DNA of 64,000 nucleotides from DATGPD01 sp041398565 (GTDB lineage Bacteria > Planctomycetota > UBA1135 > UBA2386). The stretch covers positions 1,178,001 through 1,242,000 of the forward strand of contig JAWKUN010000004.1 in the NCBI GenBank assembly GCA_041398565.1. The letters run 5' to 3'. This document shows, in pieces, positions 1-7,740 of the stretch. Both the position numbers and the translations under genes were made by a program. The notes beneath the pieces were generated by a model that had not been told where the DNA came from, ran no database searches, and saw only the letters and a list, made by a program, of their open reading frames with translations. The stretch's first letter is position 1; each line of letters starts with the position of its first letter.

Positions 1-2081
1 CCGCTCGCGCGCATCGTCGCCGAAGCGGCCAACGCCGCCACGCGCGGCGGCGCAGGGTCGTCGACCTGCGCCAAGGTGCCGGGACGATCGCGGTTCGGCG
101 CCAGGGCAACCAGGCCCTGCGTACCGCGCAACCACAAGGAGGCGCCCTCGGCCACGTCGATCTCGGCCACGCCGCTCGCCGCCACCAGCACCGACGAGAC
201 GTCCAGCATCGTGGACGCGGCCAGGTTGCGGATGCTGGCGAGAACCTCGACGACCTGGCCGGCTGGCAGATCGGTCAGGGTCACGCGCTCGCGCCGCGCC
301 ATGACCACCGAGATCGCCTGGTCGCGCAAGGACGGATCCGCCAACAGGTCGAGCGCCGCGACGGGACCGTGCTGCGCGTGCTCGATGAGCAGGACGACGT
401 CGGTGTGCGCCGGCAGCGACGCCGGCAGCCGCCACAGGCTGAACCGGCCGTCGGCGCCGGTCACGGCGCTCGCGACCACCGAGGTCATGCGCTTGGCGGC
501 GCCCGACAGCGCGTCGAGCAGGACCGGGGTGACGCGCGCCCCGATCACCGGCCGGCGATCGGCGTCGTACACCGTCCCCATGACCTGGCGCTCCGGTGAC
601 AGGCGGATGGGATCGAGTCGACGTTCGCGACGAGGGCCGAGGCCTGCCGACCGCATCGTCATCGGCCCCGAGTAGTTGGCGACGCTGGCCAGACGGGCCG
701 CCGCCGTGCCGCCCTCGGGCAGAGTCACGTCGACGAGCGCCACGTCGCCTTCGACTTCGCCGAACTTCTCCAGGCGGAAGGTGCCGTCCTCGGCCGTGAA
801 CACCAGGCGAGGGTCCTGCCCCACGCGCTGCACGCGCACCGTCGCACCGGCCACGCCGGCGTTGGTCTGGCCGTTGATGACACGACCCAGCCAGTCATCC
901 AGGGTCGGTGCCGGGTCGACCGTCATCTGCTCGACGGCCAGGTCGCGGCGGCCCCACGATGCGGTGATCTCCGCGTCGGTCGGAATGCGCTCCATGGTGA
1001 CCGACGACCAGCCGTCGAACAGCGCTGCCGAGCCGGCCTCCACCGTGAACGGGGCGCCGATGCCACGCTGCACCGTCGCCCTTCCCTCCAGCGCCGCGAG
1101 ACGCACGGCGTGGAAGGCTTCGTGTGCCAGCTCGCCGTCGTGGCGCTCGACCGGGTAGACGAACACCGAGAACGTGCCTGGCTCGAGCGAAACGGTCGTC
1201 TCGCCGGCCAAGGTGAAGGCCACCCGTTCCGCCGAACTCACCCGCACGGACAGGCTGCCGACGTCGAGACGGAACAGCGGCGCGCGCGCCGAGCGAGCAT
1301 TGGCCAGCACCGTGAGCGCGCCGCCCGCGTCGAGTTCGAGCGACGCACGCTCGGCAGCTGCATCCGAACGCGCCACGAGGAACGCGGCATGCGCGCGCTC
1401 GGCCGCCAGGACCACGCGGTCACCCGCGTGCAGTTCGTCACCGGGCTGCAGCGCGACCGACCGATCGGCGCGCGCCAGGGTACCGCCTTCTGCGGCGAGC
1501 ACCTGGAGGCCGGTATCGACCGTGGGCGCCGCCAGCCGCAGCCACAGCACGAACGCCGCCGCCGCTGCGGCCGCCAGCATGATCAGCCCGTGCCGGCGCA
1601 CGCCGACGCCCAGACGCTCGGCAACGGAGGGACGCTTCCACTCGCGCCGGATCCGCTCCATCACGCGCGGCGTGAAGTCCGACGACACACGCGTCCCCTC
1701 GACATGCCGCCGAGCCTCGCCCGCGTTCTCGGCTCGCACCCGGATCATGACCTTGCGCACGAAATCGGCCGGCACCTCGCTGGTCGGCGCGAAGGCCTGG
1801 CGCAGGCGGTAGACCTCGGCCTCGACCCGCGACAACGCCACGGCGCAGTCACGGCAAGTGTGGACGTGCTCGTCCACCTGCTCGCGCTCGCCCAACGACG
1901 CCTCTTGGTCGGCGTAGGCGCGCAAGAGGCCCCGAACCGCGTGGCACGCCGGCCCAGCCGCCGGGTAGCGACGCAAGTCGAACGCACTCGGCGGCTGGTG
2001 GCGCACGTTCACCCCCTCCTCCGGGGCGCCCGCGTCCTCCGGCATCGCCGGATCGAATCCCATGTCCTCTTCCATCGTCAT
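1..2081 (-). CDS. Partial membrane anti-sigma-type protein: zinc finger, FecR-like and carboxypeptidase-regulatory-like domains
   Basis: The frame stays open to the left edge, so the C-terminus is missing (about 693 residues visible). The start ATG overlaps the stop of the upstream ECF sigma gene as ATGA, which implies translational coupling. Residues 72-79 hold an H-x3-C-x2-C signature (H72, C76, C79) typical of anti-sigma zinc fingers. One membrane span lies at about 164-184. Residues 190-330 look like a FecR-type beta-rich domain, and about 375-440 and 485-560 resemble carboxypeptidase-regulatory (Ig-like) domains. The family would hold the sigma factor at the cytoplasmic face and sense an envelope signal through the outer part. 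The role is inferred from domain order and coupling. The fusion of anti-sigma finger, FecR and Ig-like domains in one large protein is unusual compared with small anti-sigma factors. Confidence 0.72.
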   Translation of the reverse strand, partial: MTMEEDMGFDPAMPEDAGAPEEGVNVRHQPPSAFDLRRYPAAGPACHAVRGLLRAYADQEASLGEREQVDEHVHTCRDCAVALSRVEAEVYRLRQAFAPTSEVPADFVRKVMIRVRAENAGEARRHVEGTRVSSDFTPRVMERIRREWKRPSVAERLGVGVRRHGLIMLAAAAAAAFVLWLRLAAPTVDTGLQVLAAEGGTLARADRSVALQPGDELHAGDRVVLAAERAHAAFLVARSDAAAERASLELDAGGALTVLANARSARAPLFRLDVGSLSVRVSSAERVAFTLAGETTVSLEPGTFSVFVYPVERHDGELAHEAFHAVRLAALEGRATVQRGIGAPFTVEAGSAALFDGWSSVTMERIPTDAEITASWGRRDLAVEQMTVDPAPTLDDWLGRVINGQTNAGVAGATVRVQRVGQDPRLVFTAEDGTFRLEKFGEVEGDVALVDVTLPEGGTAAARLASVANYSGPMTMRSAGLGPRRERRLDPIRLSPERQVMGTVYDADRRPVIGARVTPVLLDALSGAAKRMTSVVASAVTGADGRFSLWRLPASLPAHTDVVLLIEHAQHGPVAALDLLADPSLRDQAISVVMARRERVTLTDLPAGQVVEVLASIRNLAASTMLDVSSVLVAASGVAEIDVAEGASLWLRGTQGLVALAPNRDRPGTLAQVDDPAPPRVAALAASATMRAS

Positions 2082-2641
2082 CCCTCGAGGATCTTCTCCA
2101 ACCGACTCTCCAGCACGTCCTTGGCGCGCGCCACCCTCACTTTGACGTTCGACACCGAGATCCCCACGGCCTCGGCGATCTGTTGATTGGTGAACCCGTG
2201 CCGATACTTGAGTTCGAGGGGCACCCGATACTTGTCGCTCAGCTGCGACAGCTCGTGTCGCACGGCCTGGCTCAGCAGGCTGCGCGCCTCGCGCCCGTCG
2301 GACCGCACGTCGGCGACCAGCGCCGCCAGATTCTCGCCGATCTCGTCACGCACCACCGGCAGCGACGCCGCGCGGCGGCGGCGCAAGAGGTCGCGGCAGG
2401 TGTTGCCAGCGATGCGCAGCAGCCACGGCTCGAGCGGACGGTCGGAGTCGTAGAGGTGGCTCGCCCGGTATAGCTTGACGAAGGCGTCTTGCGCTGCCTC
2501 CTCCGCGTCCTCGCGCGAGCGCAGGATGCTGAGCGCGAGGCTGTAGACCGCGCTCTTGTAGCGCTCCACGATGAGGGCGAAGACGTCGACATCCCCCCCC
2601 TTCACGAGGAGCATCAGTTCTTCGTCGGAGAGGTCGCGCAC
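2078..2641 (-). CDS. ECF-family RNA polymerase sigma factor
   Basis: A 187-residue sigma-70-like protein of ECF size. Region 2 contains the helix running through ALIVERYKSAVYSLALSIL, then DAEEAAQDAFVKLYR and PLEPWLLRIAGNTCRDLLRRRR. Region 4 holds the helix-turn-helix around NQQIAEAVGISVSNVKVRVARAK. I chose the GTG just before RDLSDEEL because it gives the usual ECF length. The same frame runs open to an ATG at 2851, but that extension is Pro/Arg-rich, lacks sigma similarity and would collide with the divergent gene that starts at 2850. Its stop overlaps the start of the zinc-finger/FecR gene, so the pair is probably a sigma/anti-sigma unit directing polymerase to an envelope or stress regulon. 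Targets cannot be inferred from the window. Confidence 0.88.
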   Translation of the reverse strand: MRDLSDEELMLLVKGGDVDVFALIVERYKSAVYSLALSILRSREDAEEAAQDAFVKLYRASHLYDSDRPLEPWLLRIAGNTCRDLLRRRRAASLPVVRDEIGENLAALVADVRSDGREARSLLSQAVRHELSQLSDKYRVPLELKYRHGFTNQQIAEAVGISVSNVKVRVARAKDVLESRLEKILEG

Positions 2642-2849
2642 AGAGGATCCGGGACGAACGGCGGGACTACGAGAGCGGGACGGCGGGGCGGAGACTACGG
2701 GAGGGGGCCCAGCTTCGAGTCCTACGCACGGTGGAGCGACAGTGGCCAGGAATCTGCGCCTGCCTTGGAGAGGATGGCAGGCAATTTCTCCTCGATCCTC
2801 AAGGCCCCTTGCGATCGGACCGATCGACACGGCAACCCACCCCAGAACC

Positions 2850-3428
2850 ATGGCACGTCCCCCCGAGAATCAGGCGATCTTCTTCGAACTGGACGGCGTC
2901 GTCGTCCGCGACCTCTCCTTGTCTCCCGATGGCCGCCTCAGCTACTACGGCGGCGCCCTCGAGGCACTGAGCCGGCTCGACCCCCGTCGGTTCCTGCTCT
3001 TCGTCGCCAGCAACCGGGAGGACATCGCGTTCGGCGCCCTCAGCGAGCGCGACTTCAAGCGGTTCTGCAACCAGTTCCTGGCCGACGCCCACGCCCTGGG
3101 CATCGAGATCCGCAAGCTCTACACCTGCCCCTACCACCCCAAAGGGAAGGCGCGCTACCGCAAGGACTCCGTCTTCCGCAAGCCGGCACCGGGCATCTTC
3201 AAGATGGCGCAGCAGGAGTTCGATCTGAATCTCAACCGCTGCTGGATGATCGGCCACACGACGGTCGACGTGCTCGCGGCGGCGCGCGCCAACGTCGGCA
3301 CGATCCTGGTGCAGACCGGGCACGGGGGTAAGGACGGCGCCTACGTGGTCGACCCGCACTTCGTCGAGCCCGACGTGTGTCACGCGGTTTCGCGCATCCT
3401 GTCCTTCGAGCACGCGCTGCGCATCTGA
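2850..3428 (+). CDS. GmhB-like HAD-superfamily protein lacking the nucleophile (putative pseudophosphatase)
   Basis: 192 residues that align by eye along their length with D-glycero-D-manno-heptose 1,7-bisphosphate phosphatase (GmhB). Motif I reads E13-L14-D15-G16 where active enzymes have D-x-D-G, so the phosphoryl-accepting Asp is Glu while the second Asp is kept. Motif II keeps S54-N55. Motif III keeps K111 in RKPAPG. Motif IV reads G-H136-T-T-V-D140 instead of G-D-x-x-x-D. The GmhB zinc loop keeps CPYHPKG (C93, H96), but the second Cys pair is absent. The fold is therefore retained while catalysis by the normal route is doubtful; a binding or regulatory role is an inference. The gene is divergent from the ECF sigma gene and convergent, 8 bp apart, with another degenerate enzyme. 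Confidence 0.8.
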   Translation: MARPPENQAIFFELDGVVVRDLSLSPDGRLSYYGGALEALSRLDPRRFLLFVASNREDIAFGALSERDFKRFCNQFLADAHALGIEIRKLYTCPYHPKGKARYRKDSVFRKPAPGIFKMAQQEFDLNLNRCWMIGHTTVDVLAAARANVGTILVQTGHGGKDGAYVVDPHFVEPDVCHAVSRILSFEHALRI

Positions 3429-3436
3429 AGCCGTCG

Positions 3437-4162
3437 TCACTCGCCGAGGACGACGCACACACCGTCGCGACCCAACCCTGCCGCGACCGCCGCGCCCCCG
3501 TGCTCGTCGGCGTCGATGCGGTGGTGGTCGCGGAGCACACGCGCCAGCCGGGCAGCTTCGGGGTGGGCCGGCGGTGCCGGATCCACCTGCCAGGTCAGCC
3601 CCAGCGCCGCGACGCCCGCTGCAACCGCTGGCGCCAGCAGCGCCGGACATACCACCAGAGCGCGGGTGTCCGACGGCAGTTCGTCGCGCAGCTCGAGCGC
3701 GAGGCTCGCCACCCCGAGAGCGACATCGACATCGGCGGCATCGGGCGTGGACGCATAGCCCGCAATGGCGGCCGGCGATCGCTCGGACGCGAGCAGTTCG
3801 ACGGCAAAGCCGCCGAGCAGGCCTCGGCACTCGGTTTCCTGCCCCTCGCCGACCCGGGCGACGACTGGCATGCGTTGCCCTCGCGCCGCGGCGACCCAGG
3901 CTGCCATTTGCCGCGGCGACCCGTGCAGGACGAGGCCCTTGCGACGCCCGAACTGCCGCATCAGCCAGTGCTGGGCGCCGCGGTACCAGAGCGAGCCCCC
4001 TGGCTGCAACAGCTCGAGCTTGAGACGCATGGTCTCCGCAGGTGCGAACCCGGGTAGACAGAGGTCGCCGACGACCGGGCACGCCACCAGATGCCCGCGT
4101 AGGCGAGCGGCCGCGGCCTCGAGCTCCGCGGGCGAGAACTGCGGCCACGACGGAGGGGTCAA
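3437..4162 (-). CDS. Degenerate fold-type II PLP protein (threonine dehydratase-like, without the PLP lysine)
   Basis: 241 residues from a TTG start, against about 320 for serine/threonine dehydratases. Residues 48-63 read KLELLQPGGSLWYRGA, recognisably the KLE.LQPTGSFK.RGA block of threonine deaminase, but the Schiff-base lysine position is W59. The next block, normally S-x-GNH for binding the PLP phosphate or substrate, reads GSPRQ (81-85). The later glycine-rich phosphate loop (GGGGL) is replaced by PALLAP. All three PLP contacts appear lost while spacing and surrounding hydrophobic pattern remain, which suggests a retained fold with no PLP chemistry. The function is unknown. It lies 15 bp downstream of the beta-lactamase-like gene on the same strand. 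Confidence 0.6.
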   Translation of the reverse strand: MTPPSWPQFSPAELEAAAARLRGHLVACPVVGDLCLPGFAPAETMRLKLELLQPGGSLWYRGAQHWLMRQFGRRKGLVLHGSPRQMAAWVAAARGQRMPVVARVGEGQETECRGLLGGFAVELLASERSPAAIAGYASTPDAADVDVALGVASLALELRDELPSDTRALVVCPALLAPAVAAGVAALGLTWQVDPAPPAHPEAARLARVLRDHHRIDADEHGGAAVAAGLGRDGVCVVLGE

Positions 4163-4177
4163 CGCCGTCCCTCGCGG

Positions 4178-5143
4178 TCAACCGACCTGGCCGCAGCCGG
4201 CCGGCCGAGGCGGGCACTTCGGCACGCACGCGAAGCGGCGCCCGCCGGCCGGCGGCGTATAGGGACGCGCGGGCTCGAAGTGCTGCCACAGGAGGCGCGA
4301 CAGCTCGCGCAACAGGCGAAAGCCGGCGTTGTCATGGTCCCAAGACGTGTCCTTCTGGTTCTTGGTCATCACGCAGGCGACGTAGGGACCCGAAGGCGCG
4401 TGCACCAAGAACACCTCCGAACGCGCGTGGCTGACGGCGCCTTGCTTGGACAACACCGCCACGCCGGGCGGGACGGCGGACAAGGCCTCGCCATCCCAGT
4501 AGGTGCGCGACAGCGCGCGTTGCATCTCGTCGCACGCGGCCGCGGAGCCGGCGCGCCCCTCGTGCACGCTGAGCAGCAGCTCGGCCATCTCGCGCGGCGT
4601 CGTCTGCCCCCAACCGAACAATTCCTTCTGCGCTTCACGGCCGGGCGTGCGCGAGTTGACGCGCGTGCGGCGGAAGTCGTGCGCAGCGAGCCACGTATTG
4701 ACTGCGGTTCCCGTGCCCGCCAGCTCTTGCAGCCACAGGCTGGCGCTGTTGTCGCTCAGGGTCAGCATCAGCAAGCACAGCTTGGCCACATCGATCTTGC
4801 TGCCAGGCTCGAACGCGGCGAGCAGATCCTCGCCCGGGTAGAGACGCTCCTTGTCGTAGACGAGCGGCGCGTGGTAGTCGAGCTCGCCCAGCTCCACCCG
4901 CTCCATGATCCGCACCAGGATCGGCACCTTGATGAGGCTCGCCGTGGGGAACGGCTCGTCGGCCTGCCACGCCGCCGATTCGCCGGTCACCAGGTGGTGC
5001 ACGTAGTAGCCCACCTGGCCGTCGAAGCCCGCACAAGCCGCCCGGAGCCGACTGTCGAGGTCGGCTGCCGGAGTCGCGGCACAAGCCGCGAGGCAGGACG
5101 CGACGCCGAACGCCGCCGCGCCGACGCACCTCGGCCACCACAT
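4178..5143 (-). CDS. Class A beta-lactamase-like serine hydrolase, lipoprotein
   Basis: 321 residues. The N-terminus MWWPRCVGAAAFGVASCLAAC is a lipoprotein signal peptide with lipobox L-A-A-C21. The serine hydrolase signatures are S69-L-I-K72, S130-D-N132 and a K-x-G triad (SKQG) in place of KTG. The TTPREMAELL helix after the omega loop is typical of class A enzymes. The usual E-x-x-L-N omega-loop motif is not evident; E170 or E174 might serve instead, so beta-lactam hydrolysis is uncertain and another acyl-serine activity (amidase or esterase) is possible. The C-terminus ends in a Pro/Cys-rich tail. The start was picked for the lipobox; other in-frame starts lie upstream. It sits downstream of comF on the same strand. 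Confidence 0.82.
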   Translation of the reverse strand: MWWPRCVGAAAFGVASCLAACAATPAADLDSRLRAACAGFDGQVGYYVHHLVTGESAAWQADEPFPTASLIKVPILVRIMERVELGELDYHAPLVYDKERLYPGEDLLAAFEPGSKIDVAKLCLLMLTLSDNSASLWLQELAGTGTAVNTWLAAHDFRRTRVNSRTPGREAQKELFGWGQTTPREMAELLLSVHEGRAGSAAACDEMQRALSRTYWDGEALSAVPPGVAVLSKQGAVSHARSEVFLVHAPSGPYVACVMTKNQKDTSWDHDNAGFRLLRELSRLLWQHFEPARPYTPPAGGRRFACVPKCPPRPAGCGQVG

Positions 5144-5307
5144 GCGCGGCCCCCACGCACGCGGCCCCCACTCACGTTGCCGGCGGGCCGATCCAGCGCC
5201 GTCGCGCTCCGACCGTGGGCGCAGCAAGAGAACTCGCAGCAGGTCACGACCGAGGCGCACGTGCCGCAACGTACGGGCGACGCGCCCGAAGGCAAGATCG
5301 GAGCGCG

Positions 5308-6042
5308 TCACGCCCGCGCCGCCGTGACGACGGCCACCGCCGACGCTCTCGCCGCGCGTATCGTCGCCGCACAGGCACGCGCCGTCGCACCCGAGGTGAG
5401 GACGTCGTCCACCAGCAGGACCAGGCGCCCCTCGACAGCCCACGCGCCCGGGCAGGCGAAGGCGTCGGCGACGTTGGCCTCGCGGTTGGTGACGCGTGGA
5501 TCCGCCTGAGCCAGGGTCGGGCGTGTTCGCACGAGCAGGTTCTGTCCCAACACCAAACCGGTGCGATCGGCGACCGCGCGCGCCAACCAGCCTGCTTGGT
5601 CGAAGCCGGCCTGGCGCAGCTTGCGACGGTGCCGCGGTACGGCGACGACGAGGGCGCGCCGCCCCGGCCCGCGCGCCCACGGCCCGATGGCCAGCGCCAT
5701 CGCCCGCGCCAGGTGCTGGCCGGTGGCGAGGTCGCGCCCGAACTTGAAGCGATGCACCAGGTCGGCGCCCGTTCCCCGGTAGCGGAACGGTGCGCGATGC
5801 ATGGAGAGGCCAGCCAAGGCCCGGTGGTCGTCACGGCAGGCTTGGCCGAGCAGCAGCGGCTCGCCGCACCGGACGCAACAGGGCGCCTCGCGACGCTCGA
5901 GGCGGTGCTGGCAGCCCGGGCACAACGGTGTCGTCACCGGCTCGACGCCGCAGGCGAGACAGGCTGGCGCGAAGACGAAGGCCGTCGCGGTGGCCCACGC
6001 CTCGCGCAGGCTCCGCCGCCATGGTGAAGGGAGATCGAGCAC
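5308..6042 (-). CDS. comF: ComF-family phosphoribosyltransferase-like protein
   Basis: 244 residues with the two-part ComF layout. An N-terminal zinc-finger region has CLACG, CPGC and CCVRCG pairs (about residues 29-60). A type I phosphoribosyltransferase domain follows, whose PRPP loop reads VLLVDDVLTSGATA (about 207-220). ComF/GntX proteins are linked to DNA uptake in competent bacteria, but many genomes keep them outside competence loci and their substrate is unknown. No other competence gene is visible here. It is followed after about 165 bp by the beta-lactamase-like lipoprotein gene on the same strand. Confidence 0.88.
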   Translation of the reverse strand: MLDLPSPWRRSLREAWATATAFVFAPACLACGVEPVTTPLCPGCQHRLERREAPCCVRCGEPLLLGQACRDDHRALAGLSMHRAPFRYRGTGADLVHRFKFGRDLATGQHLARAMALAIGPWARGPGRRALVVAVPRHRRKLRQAGFDQAGWLARAVADRTGLVLGQNLLVRTRPTLAQADPRVTNREANVADAFACPGAWAVEGRLVLLVDDVLTSGATARACAATIRAARASAVAVVTAARA

Positions 6043-6204
6043 ACCGCCATGTGCTGCGACACGCGCGAAGGTGACGACCCAGCCGGCGTTTTGCAGCGGA
6101 GCCGCCTCCGTCTTCCACGAGGCGTGGCGCGATGGCCGATGCCTGTCGTCCGGCCATCGCCGCGAGTCACCCGCGCGCGGGCGCGCGGGCGGCCGGGCGC
6201 GCGG

Positions 6205-6777
6205 TCAGCGTCCCATGGCGCTCAGATTGCGCACCGTGCGACCGCGGTCGCCAGCCAGCCGCTTGCCCTCGCCCATCTTGGCCGGGACCCCCAGCACCTC
6301 GCGCACGCGGTGGGCGTAGTCCTCCACCGTGGTGTCGCCGGTGTGCGGGATCCCGAGCAGCGCGCCGATCTCCTTGGTCAACGCCATGTTGCCCTGGAAG
6401 TCGTACGGGTGGTTGCGGAAGAACTCGCGCAGGTAGCGCTTGAACGAACGCCGCGAGTACACGGCACCGCCCAGGTAGAAGAGGAACGCCACCAAGACGA
6501 TGGACACGCCCACCAACACCACGTGCCAGTGCTCGACGAGCGCCTGTCGGTGAGAGAACGCTTGCAGGACGAAGCCTGCGTTGAGGAACAGGAAACCGAG
6601 GATGACCTGGATCTTGTTCAGCGCGTAGTCGCGCACCGTCGACAGGCTGCGCCGGCCCACGTCGAAGAACTCCTCGATGACCCTCCGCGGCCGGCGGAAG
6701 ATGATGGAATTCGCCAGGAAGAAGACGCCGACCAAGTTGCAGGTCAGGCCGATGACGGCGAGTTCGGAAGGTCCCAT
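6205..6777 (-). CDS. Predicted inner-membrane protein, unknown function
   Basis: 190 residues with three clear hydrophobic spans at about 5-27, 54-73 and 83-107. A basic segment (SRRSFKRYLREFF) and a soluble C-terminal tail of about 80 residues follow. The tail contains GIPHTGDTTVEDYAHRVREVLGV, which looks like a small helical domain. I do not recognise the family. The gene lies on the minus strand upstream of comF with a 160 bp gap, so co-transcription is possible. The flank beyond its start contains the dispersed element R1. Confidence 0.7.
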   Translation of the reverse strand: MGPSELAVIGLTCNLVGVFFLANSIIFRRPRRVIEEFFDVGRRSLSTVRDYALNKIQVILGFLFLNAGFVLQAFSHRQALVEHWHVVLVGVSIVLVAFLFYLGGAVYSRRSFKRYLREFFRNHPYDFQGNMALTKEIGALLGIPHTGDTTVEDYAHRVREVLGVPAKMGEGKRLAGDRGRTVRNLSAMGR

Positions 6778-6944
6778 GCGGGTGTGGGCAGTCTATCGCC
6801 ACCCACAGCGTCGCCAAGCGGCATATCCACCGCAGCGGCGTCGGCTGGCACAGGAGCCGCAAGAAGGCTGCCAGCGGCGACTTTCGCGCGACTTTTCGGC
6901 CGGATCCAGGAGTGCGCGCTCACCGTAGGCGCCGGGACCCAGCC

Positions 6945-7059
6945 GTGAAGGTTCGTTCGGATTGGTGTGGCCGATCCCCCAGCAGGTCGAGCCACCTGTG
7001 GAGATTCGGACGTGCCGAGCTGGGCGAACAGGCGCAGCCCGCTGCGAATCCCGTGACAC
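6945..7059 (+). repeat. Dispersed structured element R1, copy A
   Basis: About 115 bp that matches 63456-63568 with most positions identical. The core (6978-7024) can fold as a three-way junction: closing stem CCCAGC/GCTGGG (6978-6983 with 7019-7024), arm AGGT/ACCT (6984-6987 with 6994-6997), and arm TTCGG/CCGAG (7005-7009 with 7015-7019, sharing one base with the closing stem). It lies just past the 3' end of the DUF486 gene. Strand is assigned from wobble evidence in copy B. Element family unknown. Confidence 0.65.
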
Positions 7060-7065
7060 GGACTC

Positions 7066-7422
7066 TCAACGTCGCCCGCCCACCGCCACCCACACGGCCA
7101 GGAGGACCAGGGCGAACGCCACCAGGTCCCGGGCCCGGGGAGGCTCGCGTGCCACCAGCACGGTGAAGCAGACGAACACCGAGAGAGTGATCGCCTCCTG
7201 GACGACCTTCAGCTGGGGCAAAGAGAACGGTCCGCCGCGATCGACGTGGCCCACACGGTTGGCCGGCACCTGCAGGAGGTACTCGGGGAGCGCCAGCATC
7301 CAAGACACCAAGATCGCGACCAGCAACGGCCAGGCCTTCTGCTTCACGTGGTAGTACCACGCGAAGGTCATGAAGACGTTGGAGGCGACCAGGAGAAGGA
7401 CGGTGACCAGCCAGGGCGGCAC
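7066..7422 (-). CDS. DUF486 family (DMT-like) small membrane protein
   Basis: 118 residues from a GTG start, matching the usual length of DUF486 proteins (about 110-117). The recognisable blocks are SNVFMTFAWYYHVK, ILVSWMLALPEYLLQVPANR and SLPQLKVVQEAITL, which occur in this order in the family. Four hydrophobic segments cover most of the chain, consistent with a small multi-pass inner-membrane protein of the drug/metabolite-transporter type. No substrate is known. A longer in-frame extension reaches 7572, but it runs through the repeat element R2 and is Arg/Pro-rich, so I place the start at 7422. The R2 element ends 35 bp upstream of this start. Confidence 0.86.
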   Translation of the reverse strand: MPPWLVTVLLLVASNVFMTFAWYYHVKQKAWPLLVAILVSWMLALPEYLLQVPANRVGHVDRGGPFSLPQLKVVQEAITLSVFVCFTVLVAREPPRARDLVAFALVLLAVWVAVGGRR

Positions 7423-7456
7423 GGCGGGCAGGATAGCCCTCGCAGCCGTCGGTCGG

Positions 7457-7619
7457 GCAACCGACGGGTTGCGCTCGCCTCGCTCGTCGGAAGGGGCCGC
7501 CGGCGATGATGTTGTTCGGGGCTTTCCAGTGCGGCCAAGGCATGGCGAATTCGGCACTGCGGCGAACGACACGCCCTGCGGACTTCGCGCGTGCCGCGAG
7601 GTTTCGCAGCACTTGCAGC
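7457..7619 (+). repeat. Dispersed structured element R2, copy A (candidate structured RNA)
   Basis: About 163 bp sharing a clear alignment with 46670-46844. Helices seen in this copy are: hairpin GCAACC/GGTTGC at its left border; stem GTTGTTCG (7511-7518) with CGAACGAC (7563-7570); nested stem CAGTGC (7527-7532) with GCACTG (7554-7559); and hairpin TCGCG (7585-7589) with CGCGA (7595-7599). A shared tail TTCGCAGC...TTGCAGC follows. The same helices form in copy B. The element lies between the actin-like gene terminator and the DUF486 start codon. Confidence 0.6.
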
Positions 7620-7681
7620 CCAGCGCGCAGCTTGCAGACCGGGTCCGTCGGCGACTCGTTCGCGGCGGCTCCGCGAACGAC

Positions 7682-7715
7682 GAAGGGGCGCCGGCCGTAC
7701 GGCCGGCGCCCCTTC
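7682..7715 (-). terminator. Perfect palindrome, terminator of the actin-like gene
   Basis: Each 17-bp arm (GAAGGGGCGCCGGCCGT and its complement) pairs perfectly, 25 bp past the stop codon of the actin-like gene. No long T-run follows on either strand, so it may act bidirectionally or be Rho-assisted. Confidence 0.7.
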
Positions 7716-7740
7716 GCGCCGTGCTTTCTCTCGACTCGCG

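Noticed and set aside
6945..7059. Short peptide conserved in a minus-strand frame of both R1 copies
   Set aside because: The two copies share the frame because they share sequence; no start codon or ribosome site sits in front, and substitutions are not concentrated at third positions.
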